Shown: positions 21,009 to 32,339 of the stretch, one piece after another
Position numbering within the stretch: position 1 is the first letter of the stretch
How the letters are laid out: each line of letters begins with the position of its first letter
Assembly: GCA_018894105.1 (NCBI GenBank)
Contig: CM032125.1
Coordinates: 32,225,032 to 32,289,031, forward strand
Length of the DNA stretch: 64,000 bases
Reading direction: 5' to 3'
From: Jacaranda mimosifolia
Lineage: Eukaryota > Streptophyta > Magnoliopsida > Lamiales > Bignoniaceae
Position numbers and translations under genes: made by a program
Notes under the pieces: generated by a model
What the model was told of the DNA's origin: nothing
Database searches by the model: none
Seen by the model: only the letters and a program-made list of their open reading frames with translations

Positions 21009-23887
21009 TGTAATACCCCTAGAAAATTTACATTTGGTGAGATTAATTGTCATTATATTTCAATTTTTTTGAATTTTAAGTTATTAATTATTCTCTTATA
21101 TTCTGAGTCAAATTTATAATTTCAGAAAACTTGATTTAATCTTATTTGAAACAGTTAGGATCAATTCGTAATTTTGGAGAACTTAATTGAACTAACTTTA
21201 GAAAATTGGGGCTTGCATGTAAGACTTTAAGTCAACCAGGGTCAAGTTATAATTTAAAAAAAATGACAGGACTCAATTGCATGAATTTATAAATTCTTGG
21301 GCTAAATTAGAATAACTCCAAAATGGCCTATATATATATATATATATATATACAGAAATTACATTTTCTCCCCCATTTTCCTTTTCTTCTTCACCGCATC
21401 ACCCCCACCCCTCCCGCCAGTGATTCTCCTCCGGCAGCCAGTACTCTTCAAACCCAAACCCATAAACCTTCTCATCTCACTCCCAGCTACACTCGCACAC
21501 CACATGCACAGTGGTTCGGGCAATGGTTCATTGGGAAAAATGGAATTGAAGATTGGCAGCGGCATTATGTAATGGGGACGGTGGAGCAGCGACGGAGATA
21601 TCTGGGTAGCATTTATGGCGTATCTCAGCTCAAGGAGTGATCTAATACCTTCAGGTTCTTGAATCATTCACTGACAATGGCGAAATTGGAGCTTCGGGCA
21701 ACGACGGCGAAGAGACCCAGCAAACTTCGAAGCTTTAATTGATGGTCTTCCTAGCAGTGAAACTCAAAATTGGTGGTGGTGTTGGGTTCAAGAGGCTGGA
21801 AGGCATCTTGTGGTGGTGATTTTGTGTATTTCCAGCGGCGGCGCGACAGCGGTGTTGAGGCAGAATCTACTCCTCAACACGACGATCGCAATGGTGGTTT
21901 TGGTTGATGAATCCAGGGTCTCAATTGATCAATTCGTGGGTAAAGAATTGGGAAAGGATTTGAATATATATACATGTTGTAGAGTGTTGTTTTAAATATT
22001 GTATTATGTTATGAAACGAGATTATCATGGTGATTGTATATATATATATTGAGACCATGCATGGATGGCTATAGTGTAGTTAGTGGGCCCGGATCTATAT
22101 TATTTTTATAATGTTAGGATTAATTGAGATAATTAAGCGATTTAACTATGAATTAGGAAATTTGAAACTTGTGATATGATAATTGGGTAACTTGAGATAA
22201 TATGAGATTAAGACTCGGTATGTGCATGTGCTAGTATGAGTTTAGTAGAATTGAAAAACATTATTTTATTGAAGATTATGGGAAATTATTCAATTTTATA
22301 AAAAGAAACCATAATTTTATGTGTTTAAGGTATAAACAGCAATAATTAGAATAAATGTGACAGTTGGGCTATAATTGTTGATTCTAAACAACAGTATAAG
22401 GATGGTTGAGTAATTAAAGAATGGATTTCATTATGAAACTAGAATCGACATAATCTAGTAAGTTGTCGTGTGATAGAGACTCGATTAGCGTCTTAATATC
22501 AACAATATCGAAATTTCTGTAATAGCCGAGAAATTGTGATTTTAGGTTACTATTAGTTTAATTATAATTATAGAGGATATTTAGAGTTGAAAATGGTTAG
22601 GTGACGACGATGTGGGTCCCAATGACCAATAGACAGCTGGTAGGAGTTGCATCTTCTGAGGTTACGGAGGTGAGGGTCTACCACTTTGGCCTTGTTATAT
22701 CTATCAGTTCTTGTGGAATAACCCCTGTGTGGGTCCAACTTGATTGTATTAACTGTTTTTGATTGATTGAAATCACACTCGCTTGAGTACTTATTTTTGT
22801 TATCGAAATTGTTCTAGATTGAATGTTCAATTACTAATTGTTAATTGACACATGTACCCTTATGAAGGTTAAATCTTGTTATGAGTTGTATCTGTCTGTT
22901 TTGGTGCTCAGAACCCTCAAATGTTATTTGTTATCAAATTGTATCATTTCTATTGCCTTGTCGACATACTTGCTTGACTTGGTCCAGTGGTGAGCTAGGA
23001 ATTTCCCCTTGGGCATCTACATAATTGGTTGGTACTTGTTAATTGATCGAAGAATTGAATGACCGTGGGCTTGACTAGTACGCAAGGGATTTCTCCCTTG
23101 GTATCAACGATACGCTAGGGATTTCCCCCTGGGTATTGGGCATTGTGCTAGGAATTTCTCCCTACGCATCGCTGTGCGCCATACAGTACATATGGGCACA
23201 ACCATGTGCTAAGCTGTCACGCTTGAGTAACTGTACTTGAATGAATGGTATAAAGCGATTTTGATATGTATGCTTGTCTAGATTTGTTGAAATGCATATG
23301 CTATATGGGTTTGCTTGATCGTACTTGTTTCTTGATTGATTGAGCAATAAGGTAGGAGAGATTCCTGTTTGCTTAACTTGTAATTGCCCATACATTGATC
23401 GTTCTTGTTTATAGTTTATAATATGATCTGTTAAGATGTTCTTTCCTTGATAGGTCCCAATTGTTCACTTTATGAAAATACCCATCACTAAGTCTTTTAA
23501 CTTACCACGTTTTGCTTATCTCCTCAAACATGTTCAAGTGAAAGAATGGGACTTTGGAGATTGGATTGATGATATGTTGTTGTAATATAATAGGTGTTGT
23601 TATATTGATAAGAACTTTCAAATGTTGATCCTAGCTTAGAGACGTTTAGATATATCATGAATGTTGTTTAGACTTCAGGCATGTACATATGTGATTAGCT
23701 ATTATATGCTGAACCTTGGAATGTACTTAAGTGCAGTTAGTGATGTTTAAGTTTGAAATTTTTCCACTGTTTTGAAATATTTAAGTTTGAATTGGGTTTT
23801 GAGTCAATTATCTGTATATAGGTTCAGATTTAAGTCTAAATTGAGTGGCGCCTCAGCTTAGGTGTTATCCCGAGTAGAGGCATTACA
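21009..23887. mobile_element. Large solo LTR (2879 bp), gypsy-like ends
   Basis: Starts TGTAATACCCCTAG and ends GTAGAGGCATTACA. The ends are mutually inverse over about 9 bp with TG...CA termini, and the element is flanked by the same 5-bp sequence AAAAT (21004-21008 and 23888-23892). The TGTAA(T/C)xCCC...GGxxTTACA style and the length recall LTRs of plant Tekay/Del-type Ty3-gypsy elements. There is no second LTR, gag-pol, PBS or PPT in the window, so it is a solo LTR left by recombination between two LTRs. Open frames inside (for example 21810-21995 and 23162-23395) are not supported as genes. A (TA)n run lies at about 21328-21351. Confidence 0.85.
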
Positions 23888-24019
23888 AAAATTCAGTACA
23901 AACTATTTAACTCCCTAAATCAAAGCAACACATGTGAATGCAAGAAGAAAAGGTCAAATTTAGCAAGTAAGTCCATATATAGCATTCTGAAGTAGTTTTA
24001 CCTTAGTAAATTTCTTTTC

Positions 24020-25400
24020 AGAAACAATCTCTACTTCAAAATCTGGAGTTATATTCCCCTTCAATGAAGTTCACTTCATCAAATGATATAAATATCTCAC
24101 AACAAGAACAAAGATCACAAAATATCAAATGATACATGAAGGCTATTAAGTAACATGATTTAACCAATTTGAATAAACAATCAGGAGTCTTAAATCACAA
24201 CAATCATTAGTTTGAGGAGATAAATATCTTACAATAAGAACAAAGATCACAAATATCAAATGATATATGAAGCCTATTAAGTAGCATGATTCAACCAATC
24301 CAAATAAATAATGAGTAGTCTTAAATCATTAAATACTTCGACTGAAAAATATAGCAAGTCATAATTCTCTTCAAATCCATTATGCAAATTTACTTTTGGT
24401 GTGAATAAAAGTCATTAGATTGAATTTGTAAATAGAGAGACAGAGAAAAGTTGAAAACCTCAATGAGAAAAACTCCTTTTATCCTTAATCTCACAAAGAG
24501 TAGCAGTTTGAACATTAATTATCAAAATTAGGCCAAACACTATGTGTAATTAGCAAAATTCTGCCAAACAGTTTCATGCCGAATATTATTAGACATGCTT
24601 AAATGCCACATCATAAGTTTAAGAATGTCAGAAGTAATTCTCAGCAGCTCATTCAAAATATCCATGTCATCTCGAACTAAAGAAAGAATTGCATGTATAT
24701 ACACTTTAGGACTGGGACATATATGGTTTCAAAGTCACTAAATACTGGTGGTTCCTTCTTACCAATTAGAATGATAATAGAAAGCAAAATCACAGATGAT
24801 ATGGTAGGAGATTAGTTTTAGAGAGCCATGTTTATCTGGAGAGCGAGAAATAACTGAAATAACAAAACAACTGAAATACAACTTTAAAAACTCAATCTTC
24901 TTTAAGTTTTCCAAAGACGCAAAAGCATTCTTTCAACCACTATAAACATCCAAAGCAAGAAACTTATACTTAAACAAATAAGAGAAAAGAAAAAATAGAT
25001 CAAATAAAATCATGGACAAAGATTATTGAGCTATTTGACCCATCTTCCCATGTAAATGAATCTTGTAACAAATAGACTGTTAAAATTTTGAAAAAATCCA
25101 AACCAAACATGCACAATTCAAAAAATAATCAGAAACAAAAAATAAAAAGATCAACTTTTAACTAAAGCTAGCAAGTCTTACTGTCATAGTCCAATTTGGG
25201 AATAAACAATTTAAAAACTTAACCCTCTTTAAGTCTTTCCAAAGACACACAAGCTTTCCTACCATAAGCATCATGTGCATGAAATTTCTTTTGCCTCGTA
25301 GACTGAATTCAATAAATAGCTCGGTAGTCATACTTGCAGACAATACCTCATATGAAGTATTGTTAAAAGCATTACGCAAGAGAATTTAACATTATTTTAG
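24020..25400 (-). pseudogene. Degenerate minus-strand coding remnant, family unknown
   Basis: Several stop-free pieces look exon-like on the minus strand. One contains GNITPDFEVEIVSEKKFTK directly followed by GTAAAAC (ending near 24000). About 24530-24720 includes LSLVRDDMDILNELLRITSD. About 24890-24980 reads ALDVYSG then KNAFASLENLKK. About 25180-25290 reads HAHDAYGRKACVSLERLKEG and is similar to the previous piece. The last two suggest an internal duplication of one exon. I recognise no family. It may be the decayed gene into which the solo LTR landed, but that is inference. Confidence 0.3.
24091..24345. repeat. Direct duplication, about 132-bp unit, two copies
   Basis: AATATCTCACAACAAGAAC at 24091 returns as AATATCTTACAATAAGAAC at 24223, and both are followed by AAAGATCAC...TATCAAATGATA and an ATTAAGTA(A/G)CATGATT landmark. 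The copies have drifted, so the duplication is not recent. Confidence 0.8.
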
Positions 25401-28400
25401 ATACATCAATGTCATTGTCAATTAAAGAAGAGAAGAAGAGCCGTGAGTTCACTATTCATTATAAGGTCTAGTTACTAATACCATTTATGCATGTCTCTGG
25501 TATCAGACACACAATTCTAACACAAAAGATGGACAACCATAAAATAGAATGAACTGAAACAAGTGAAATAAGTGGTGTTTGAAACATTTGTATGACCACA
25601 ATACAAGTTTTTGTCCTGTGTGGATAAATATATAAAGGAAACACAAAATCACATAAATCACGACAACACTTCTGCTACTAATAATTAGTATTTCTTGCAT
25701 CCAATGGGCATACTTGAGATAAAAGCCTCCATTAATGAGATGAGATTGAAACAAAATTGAAACTTGATTATTTTTAGAACTTCCATTTAATGAGATTCAA
25801 GACTATCAATGGAATGTTGTCTACTGTTGCTAGTGGACTAATATCTACACAGGATCAGTTGTTTCTATTTATCTCGATTGGAAAAAATTTCACCAATCAT
25901 AATCTAAAACTCAGACAAAAGTCGAAATCTTTCAAATACCCACACTGGTGCAGGTAAACCCAAAAAAAGGAGGGAAAAGGTATAAATTTTGAGTTGACAT
26001 AGCGTACTAAGTAGTTGGAGAACCAAAACAGATAGGAAAACAGAAGTGATTAAATATATACTCAATCTTTAAATACAAAAAAATAGGGGAAAAAAATCAA
26101 ACTTATGGAACACATCCCAGGATCCTATTAAAACTTTACAAAACTCCCAATCTAAATCCCATTTTCCTAATATAAATAATAATTACATATTAAAAAAGTG
26201 AAATCAACAATCAAGAATGAGGACTGACGCAGCCGGAATCACCAGACATGCTTTTCAAAGTACAGATTCTACAAAATCCTAAAATATAGTCATATATCAT
26301 TAAACACACACAAAAAAAAAATTCTACAAAAAAAGGAATAAAGAAAAGTAAAACCCGGGGAAAAAAGTTACCTACAAATTGAATGAAGAACAAGGCAGTC
26401 AATGCTCCACTTCCCCAATCTTCAGCAAGTTGAGTAAAGAAGAAGATGTATTTTGTGGAACATAAGTAGTATAGGGTGTGAGGTGGGGGTCAGCTTTTAG
26501 TAGGTATGGGTAGGGTTTTCAGATATAGGAAGATAATTTTTCTTCTAATCATACTTAAAATAAAATAAAAAACTTTATAATTTCTTCTAGTGGGGCCCAC
26601 ATTTCGAATAATGAGACAAAATGGAGCACAACCAGCAAAGCCCAAGGAACAAGTTGTCAAAGCACAATGCACATAGAAACAACGTTGTTTGAAAATAAAG
26701 TCAATTAAAAAAAATAAAAAAGGAACAGCACACGCGCCATAACACTATTCACACACGCATTACTGTCTATATATAATAGTAATATACTAATACGAGCGTT
26801 GATTTGGAAGAACAACATAAAATCAGATAACAATGTTCAATTTGCTGTAGTTTTAATTGGTTGCGGCTTTCTTTAAGAAAAAAAAAATTGTTTGTATATA
26901 GACCTATAGGTTATAGGCCATAACCATAAATATATTACTATATATATATATATATAAAAGGGAATGGGCAAATCTACAATGACAGTTGTTTGATCGGCGA
27001 ATCCTACTTCTCCCTCTTTTCTCTTTTTTTTTTTGAACATTTTTGGAGAAAAGACTCATTCTAGATTTGCACTCAATTATATTCACATTACCAAACCCAC
27101 TGACATTAAGGCCTCCATTACGCAATTGGGCCATCAGCTACAGCTTACAATCCGAGGATGAATTATTGTTAACTTCTTCCAATGCTTATTCGACCTCTAA
27201 TCAACGCTCAGTTTAACATCATCGTTCTGATCGTGATCAAATAATTTCTTCAAAGAATCTTGAAATTCATAATCTACAGAGCCGCTTTTAGATTCATCAT
27301 TGATGATTTCACAAATCATTGACCTCTTCAATCGCTCTTTGTTCTCTAATTTCTCCCTCAAAAGGAAGAGAAAAAATGATGGCGGTGCAGAGGAAGTGTG
27401 CGGCCGTGAGGGCAGAGGGTTTTTGACGGCGACCAAATTGTTGATCCTAGGTCCTTTGATTTGCTCTTACTTCTGAGAAGATTCAAAAGCTTTTACAGCC
27501 TAAGTTAGAAAGCTTATCACGCTACCTAATTTCTTTTTCTGACTGGATTGAACTATTCCTTCGTTTAATAAAATGATTGATCGAAGGATTGCATCCTAAT
27601 CATAATTATGTCAATGATACAACAGCAAAAAGAAAGCGCTAACCACAAGGAACGGGTCAATGGAGCAACATGATCGGAATTAGAGCTAATGCATGGATTT
27701 GCTGAGATTATGCTGAATAAAGGGCTGCCTCTGGCAAATTCAACATCATTTTGTGTCCTGTGTCATGACAAGAAACATCAATGGTTGAGGTAATGTGGGC
27801 GCATGCTAAATAGTGTTCACAGGCTGGAGCAAGAACTCCATCTCGAGCCAGGATAGCATAACATGTATGATTTTTGCGACGGAATGACAGTGATAAGGAA
27901 GTCGACCGAGGTTTCCTTTGTCTACATATTTATTCTCACTGAACATCCTTTTTAAGCACTGATCACTTACAGTGATCGAATAATAGCTATTGCTGCAAGT
28001 TTATTGGAAATTTTTGGATTTGTTTGACATAAATTGTTGTTTGGTTCTTTCCAAATCTTGACATTTTAGAAGTTTTCATTTCATACCATGCTCTTTGGCC
28101 CTCTAGGCAAAGGTTCATCCAGCTTATACCTCGTGAATTTTTCCTGTTGAGCTATTGAATTAGTTCACTGGATGCGGTTATTGAATGACTCTAACTAAAT
28201 TTGGTCTCAAATTGTACCATCCTTAGGGTACCTGTGTCTGTTTGCAAAACATAAACTTCTTTTAGATGCTCTTTTGCTCTCTAGAAATTGTGTTAGTCAC
28301 TTTATTTTTTAAATGCAATCATGTACCCCTAATGGTGCTCATTGGACCATCAATTGCCTCCTCTCCTTATGAAGAAATAAAGAATCATGAAAGGATTGAA

Positions 28401-28580
28401 ATCACAGACGAAAATTGTCATATCTATACAGTCTTGGGGTTGGGGTTGGGGTCGCGATTGAAAGACACATTGAGCTCAGGTATTTTATTTAGCTGCTTAA
28501 CTTGGAACCATTTGAGTTGTTTTCAGCTGCTATAAATTGTGCTGCTGTGGATGAAATGATTTGTAATCTTGTAATATGTT
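25401..28580. other. Intergenic, no recognised gene
   Basis: Several short frames exist, such as minus 27197-27436, whose first codon is TTG and which resembles nothing I know. 26700-26960 is AT-rich with a (TA)n run at about 26939-26957. Around 27640-27900 there is patchy coding-like text without a clear frame. Confidence 0.3.
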
Positions 28581-28587
28581 ATAGTCT

Positions 28588-29627
28588 GAGAAGGGTACTC
28601 TTGTTGCTGGAAAATCTAAAAGTGAGTCTAAAGACGAGGAGAAAAAGCATAAAAACCGTAAGGACAGACAAAGACAAGGACAAAGAGCACAAAAAGTACA
28701 AACATCAGCATAAAGATTGAATAAAAGACAAGGATAAGAAAACGAAAAAGATAAAAGTGGTGGGAAAATGCGATTCTGGTCCTTTAACTATTGCCAACTT
28801 TTTAAATGATTCATTTTCTGTTGTAACTTGCATATTTAGTCCATTATCTTAAATTTATCATCATATTTAGTTCATTTATTTGCAAATTTAGTCCTTCGAG
28901 CTGCTTAATTTTAAATCGAGCCCCGAAACATATCTAATCACCTTTCATCATGTGAAAATTTGGGATTTTTTGGACACTATGTATTCAGGTGCCATTTCTT
29001 TGCCATATCAGCTTAAAATTTAACTAAATCTTGAATTTTAAGACGTGATTTAGCAAACAATTGTTTTGGTTATTTTTTAATCTGAAAAAAAAAAAGTTAA
29101 AAAAGATATTAATAAAGATAGTTATTTAAAATATAATTTAGGGAAGTGTGTATTTATATATATATATATATATATATATGAAAAGTTGAAAATAATTATT
29201 ATAAAAATATGTGGACGGCTTTTTTTCTTATCTTTTTAATCTAAAAAAATATAAGTGCAGCGATTATTTCTTAAATCACATCTTTAAATTTAAGATTTAG
29301 TTAAAATTTTAAACTGATGCAGTAAAGATGTGGCACCTGAATACACATAGTCAAAAATTCCCAAGTTTTGGCCTAATGAAAGGTGATTGGATATGTTTCG
29401 TGCTTGATGTCAAATTAAGCGGCCCAAAGGACTAAATTTGCAAATAATTGGACTAAATATGCTGGCAAATTTAAGATAATGAACTAAATATGCAGGCTGC
29501 AATAGAAAATGGACTATTTAAAAAGTTGACAATAGTTAAAGGACCAAAATTGTAATTTTCCCTAAAATTGGCTATCATGATTCTGGCAATGACCACTCAA
29601 AAATACATCATGAGAAGATTTTGAAAA
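28588..29627 (+). pseudogene. MED19: MED19 (Mediator subunit 19) pseudogene, split by a MITE
   Basis: MED19 is a small head-module subunit of the Mediator complex with a very basic Lys/His-rich tail. Here the plus strand reads EKGTLVAGKSKSESKDEEKK then HKNRKDR. After a frame change it continues TDKDKDKEHKKYKHQHKD, a TGA (28718-28720, where the family has Arg or Ser codons), and KDKDKKTKKIK. An 802-bp insertion follows, after which GYHDSGNDHSKIHHEK resumes at 29571. The family has KSGHHDSGADHSKKHHEK at the same place, so removing the insertion and one target copy rejoins the codons. The N-terminal two thirds was not found. At least one frameshift and one stop make it non-functional. Confidence 0.85.
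28761..29562. mobile_element. Mutator-like MITE inside MED19 pseudogene
   Basis: An 802-bp element with terminal inverted repeats of roughly 95 bp. The left end reads GGTCCTTTAACTATTGCCAA, and the complement of the right end reads GGTCCTTTAACTATTGTCAA. The 9-bp flanks are TAAAAGTGG (28752-28760) and TAAAATTGG (29563-29571). A 9-bp duplication and long inverted repeats fit the Mutator superfamily. The interior has a (TA)n run (about 29157-29180) and no transposase. Confidence 0.85.
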
Positions 29628-30057
29628 CTATACTCTCTGCTGACCTTAGTCTTGCTGAAAGCAAAATGTACTTTATAGGCTTTATTATGGAATGTAAATT
29701 TTTTTATAAATGACTTGACTGTCAACAATTTTGGCATTAAGTTGAATTTGGTTCACTTATAGCCCTTCTTAACTACTTCTAGATATATTAATAGTCTTAC
29801 ATATCATAACATTGTTGATAGACCTTTAAATCAAATCGCCTCTCTGAATGTATTGTATTTTGGAAAAGAAAGCATGATAGAGATAAAGATGGCAACGATG
29901 TTCATAAACACACATGGAAGTGTGTGTGGTGTGCGGTGTTTATGTATGGAATTGTGTGTCTCTCTAACACACACACACACACAAGAATTACAATATACAA
30001 TGATAATGGATTGAGGGTGTCTGGTATCCCAGCACCCCTTTAGTGTTATGGATCTTA
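29628..30057. other. Spacer with (AC)n microsatellite
   Basis: No gene was seen. A short (AC)n run lies at about 29969-29983, with a TGTGTGTGG-rich stretch beside it. Confidence 0.5.
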
Positions 30058-30069
30058 TGATAATAAATG

Positions 30070-30195
30070 AAGAGCAACAAATTTTCACAAGCGACGATGA
30101 TTTGTTGATAGTGAATTTCGAGGCAAATTTGTATTTGGCGGGAGATGTTAACGGAATTATGGATTTAGGGAGAAGGCTGCAGTGCCACGGCTCAT
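30070..30195 (-). pseudogene. CCB2: CCB2 exon 1 fragment, copy D
   Basis: From ATG at 30193-30195 the minus strand reads MSRGTAAFSLNP and then TAA, because one T of the CCG/CCTTTAATTCCG context in the other copies is missing. The shifted frame continues with text matching the transit-peptide region (for example CCGCCAAATACAAATTTG, where copy B has CGCCAACTACAAATTC). The similarity stops near 30070, before the glutamine run. Everything 3' of that in the gene is gone. The sequence upstream (30196-30777) is paralogous to 47008-47619 next to copy C. Confidence 0.8.
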
Positions 30196-30777
30196 TTTGG
30201 CATATGCCGTTTAAGATAATAGCGAGGGGGAGGTAAATGGAGAAAAAGTTCTAAAGTTAGCTTACATGCAGTGCATTTGGAAGTAATGAAAATGGGTTGA
30301 TTGCTGTGGTAAAATGGTCATATGTCACACAATGAATAAAATATATTATATTTTTAGTAATTAATTATTTATCATGTCGAATCAAAGAAAAAAAGATGAT
30401 TTAGTTGCAACTCCCATTATGACGACTTTATTACGACTTTGTTGCCCTCTTTGTCGTGAAAAATGCAAATTATCAAGGATGCGATTTATATTGAGAAAAA
30501 GCTTATCATGGGAGATTCTTATTAGGTGTTTGCTATGCCAAATGCGAGAGAAACCCCATTCATCCTTCTCCTCTTTTTTGCTTCTCATGCTACCACATAG
30601 GGAGATATGCATAGGAGTGTAACAAAAGAAATCCTATCAACCTGTTTCGACTCAAGATAATAAGCTCTTAAGTTCGATTTTAATTCCCTTCTATCTCCAA
30701 AATGAATAATGTGAGTTAGATTAATTCAATAGTAAATGAACTAAGTACTTCTCGATCATAGATATTAGATTGATGCC
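30196..30777. other. Duplicated spacer I, first part
   Basis: Parallel to the sequence right of CCB2-C (about 47030-47619). Shared landmarks include AAAGTTAGCTTAC, GAAAATGGGTTG, ATATGTCACACAAT, CGCAAATTATCAA-type words and TAGATATT(A/G)GATTGATGCC. The retrotransposon at 30778 interrupts the parallel, which resumes at 35819. Confidence 0.75.
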
Positions 30778-31201
30778 TGATGCCAAAAAAAATAATATGC
30801 AGGAGCACCAATTAACAAAAGCCAAAACAATTCTATCTTCTGAAGTGTATGAATCCCCACTTACAACTTTTTACAAAGTCTTTTATATGACTAAAGACCC
30901 CACTATCTGGAATCATAACTATCCATCAAGCCACTAATTATTTGAATACAACTAAATCACTAAAATAAAGGCACGTGTAACCTATGTTCCTCCTTTTTTG
31001 GTTGTGCATTGAACTATGGGAACCAAAGTAAATCTGAATGTAGCTAGGCTCTTCTTATGAGTCAGCTCGGCTCTTCCTATGAGTTTAGCTCCGCCCATGA
31101 GTTCAGCTCAGCTAAAAAAAAGGGTATTGTATCTGAGCCCAACTCTAGTTGTAGCAGCCTTGATGTGTGCCTTTAGCTTAGGCTATTATATCTATATCAC
31201 A
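30778..31201 (-). repeat. 3' LTR of the gypsy element
   Basis: A 424-bp repeat. In element orientation it begins TGTGATATAGATATAATAG and ends GGCATCA. It matches 35409-35813 over its length with indels and substitutions, notably in the GAGTTCAGCTCGGCTC-rich part, so the insertion is not very young. Confidence 0.88.
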
Positions 31202-31218
31202 TCTCCCCCCACAATTTA
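31202..31218 (-). other. Polypurine tract of the gypsy element
   Basis: The complement reads AATTGTGGGGGGAGA immediately next to the TGTG start of the 3' LTR, the place and base composition expected for the plus-strand primer. Confidence 0.75.
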
Positions 31219-31261
31219 GTTCAAAGTAGTTTGAACTATAACCAAGTCCAAGCTAAAGGTA

Positions 31262-31710
31262 GATTAGGCTTAATCAGTGCTGAGATGAAAATGAGAACTT
31301 CAATTTTGTTGCCATCAATTTTGCCAAGATAAGCTACCCTGCAATTCCTGCTGACTTTAGTTCCATAATAGCCGAGATATGTTACCATGCGAAATTGAGA
31401 CATGTTGCCATGCAAGGCCGAGATGTGCTGCCATGCAAAGCTGAGATGTATTGCCATGCAAAGTCGAGACGCGGGATGATAAATTTGCTGAGACGAGGGA
31501 CCATTTGATCTTGCTCAACTTATTACCAAGACGTTGGAAGGAAATCATTTGATTGTCATCAACTCATTGTTGAGACTTGGGAAGGAAATTCAATTTTGAC
31601 GTCAGCTTAATGCCAAGATGCGGGTTGGAAATAATTTAATTTTGCTAACTTATTGCTGAGATAAAATTTAACTTTACAGCCATTGCCAAGATGAATTAGC
31701 CGAGCTACTA
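31262..31710. repeat. Short degenerate repeats, 23-bp core
   Basis: The clearest part, about 31377-31470, has four units of 23-24 bp ending in GAGA, such as TGTGCTGCCATGCAAAGCTGAGA. Looser copies of the GCTGAGATG/GCCAAGATG word continue to about 31700. Frames across it on either strand are repeat by-products. Confidence 0.7.
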
Positions 31711-31738
31711 TGCGCCAATTTTTTCTTGGGGCACATTG

Positions 31739-32080
31739 ATGTCACCTCAAGATTTTTACCATGGAATCAACACTTGCGCAGACCAACTGGAGGTAAAAGG
31801 CATATTGAGACTGGGTCAACTAGAAGAGAACATTGATCGTGTATATGGGTTGCATCTCTCCCTTCAGATTCAGAGGATTAAGAGGAAGCTAGTACTCAAG
31901 ACGGGTATGTACCCACCAAGCCATCATCACCAACCGAGCTACTGTTGGCCAGCCGGCGTGGCCAAAGCACCTACCGAAGCTGAGCCTTTCGACCAGATTG
32001 ATTCTCCTGTTGCGGTGTCCTCAGCTGAAATGGCTGCTCCCAGTGCCGCAACAGATCTTCTCATCTTGCCATCCTCTTAG
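31739..32080 (+). CDS. Open frame antisense to the retrotransposon, 113 aa
   Basis: Begins MSPQDFYHGINTCADQLEVK two codons after an upstream ATG-adjacent TTG and ends LLILPSS. It contains a charged middle part (RIKRKLVLKTG) and a Pro/Ala-rich C-terminal half. It lies between the pol remnant and the 3' LTR in the opposite direction to the element. Some plant Tat-lineage gypsy elements are known to carry an antisense frame in this place, sometimes with a plant-mobile-domain protein. I see no motif that proves this. It could equally be a captured host exon or chance. Confidence 0.3.
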   Translation: MSPQDFYHGINTCADQLEVKGILRLGQLEENIDRVYGLHLSLQIQRIKRKLVLKTGMYPPSHHHQPSYCWPAGVAKAPTEAEPFDQIDSPVAVSSAEMAAPSAATDLLILPSS

Positions 32081-32339
32081 AAGTCAAGATTACCATATAG
32101 TAGATGGGGGTCAATTTGTTATGGCCTGTGTTTTGCTCTAATATATTTGTACTAAAACTTTTGTATGGGAAAGTTAAATGAATGAGACTCTACTTCGTAT
32201 TACTTGCAAAGAGCATGTCTGCGGTGAATATTGCATCATTTTTCCAATATTTGACCACACTGCTGATTTCTCATCTAAACTGTTGAACGTCCCTCTCTCT
32301 TTTTTTTTTCTTTTTTTTTTTTTTACATTCTGCCCAAGA

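Noticed and set aside
21323..21640. 105-codon proline-rich plus-strand frame
   Set aside because: Lies inside the solo LTR, starts in a TA repeat, and has no recognised domain.
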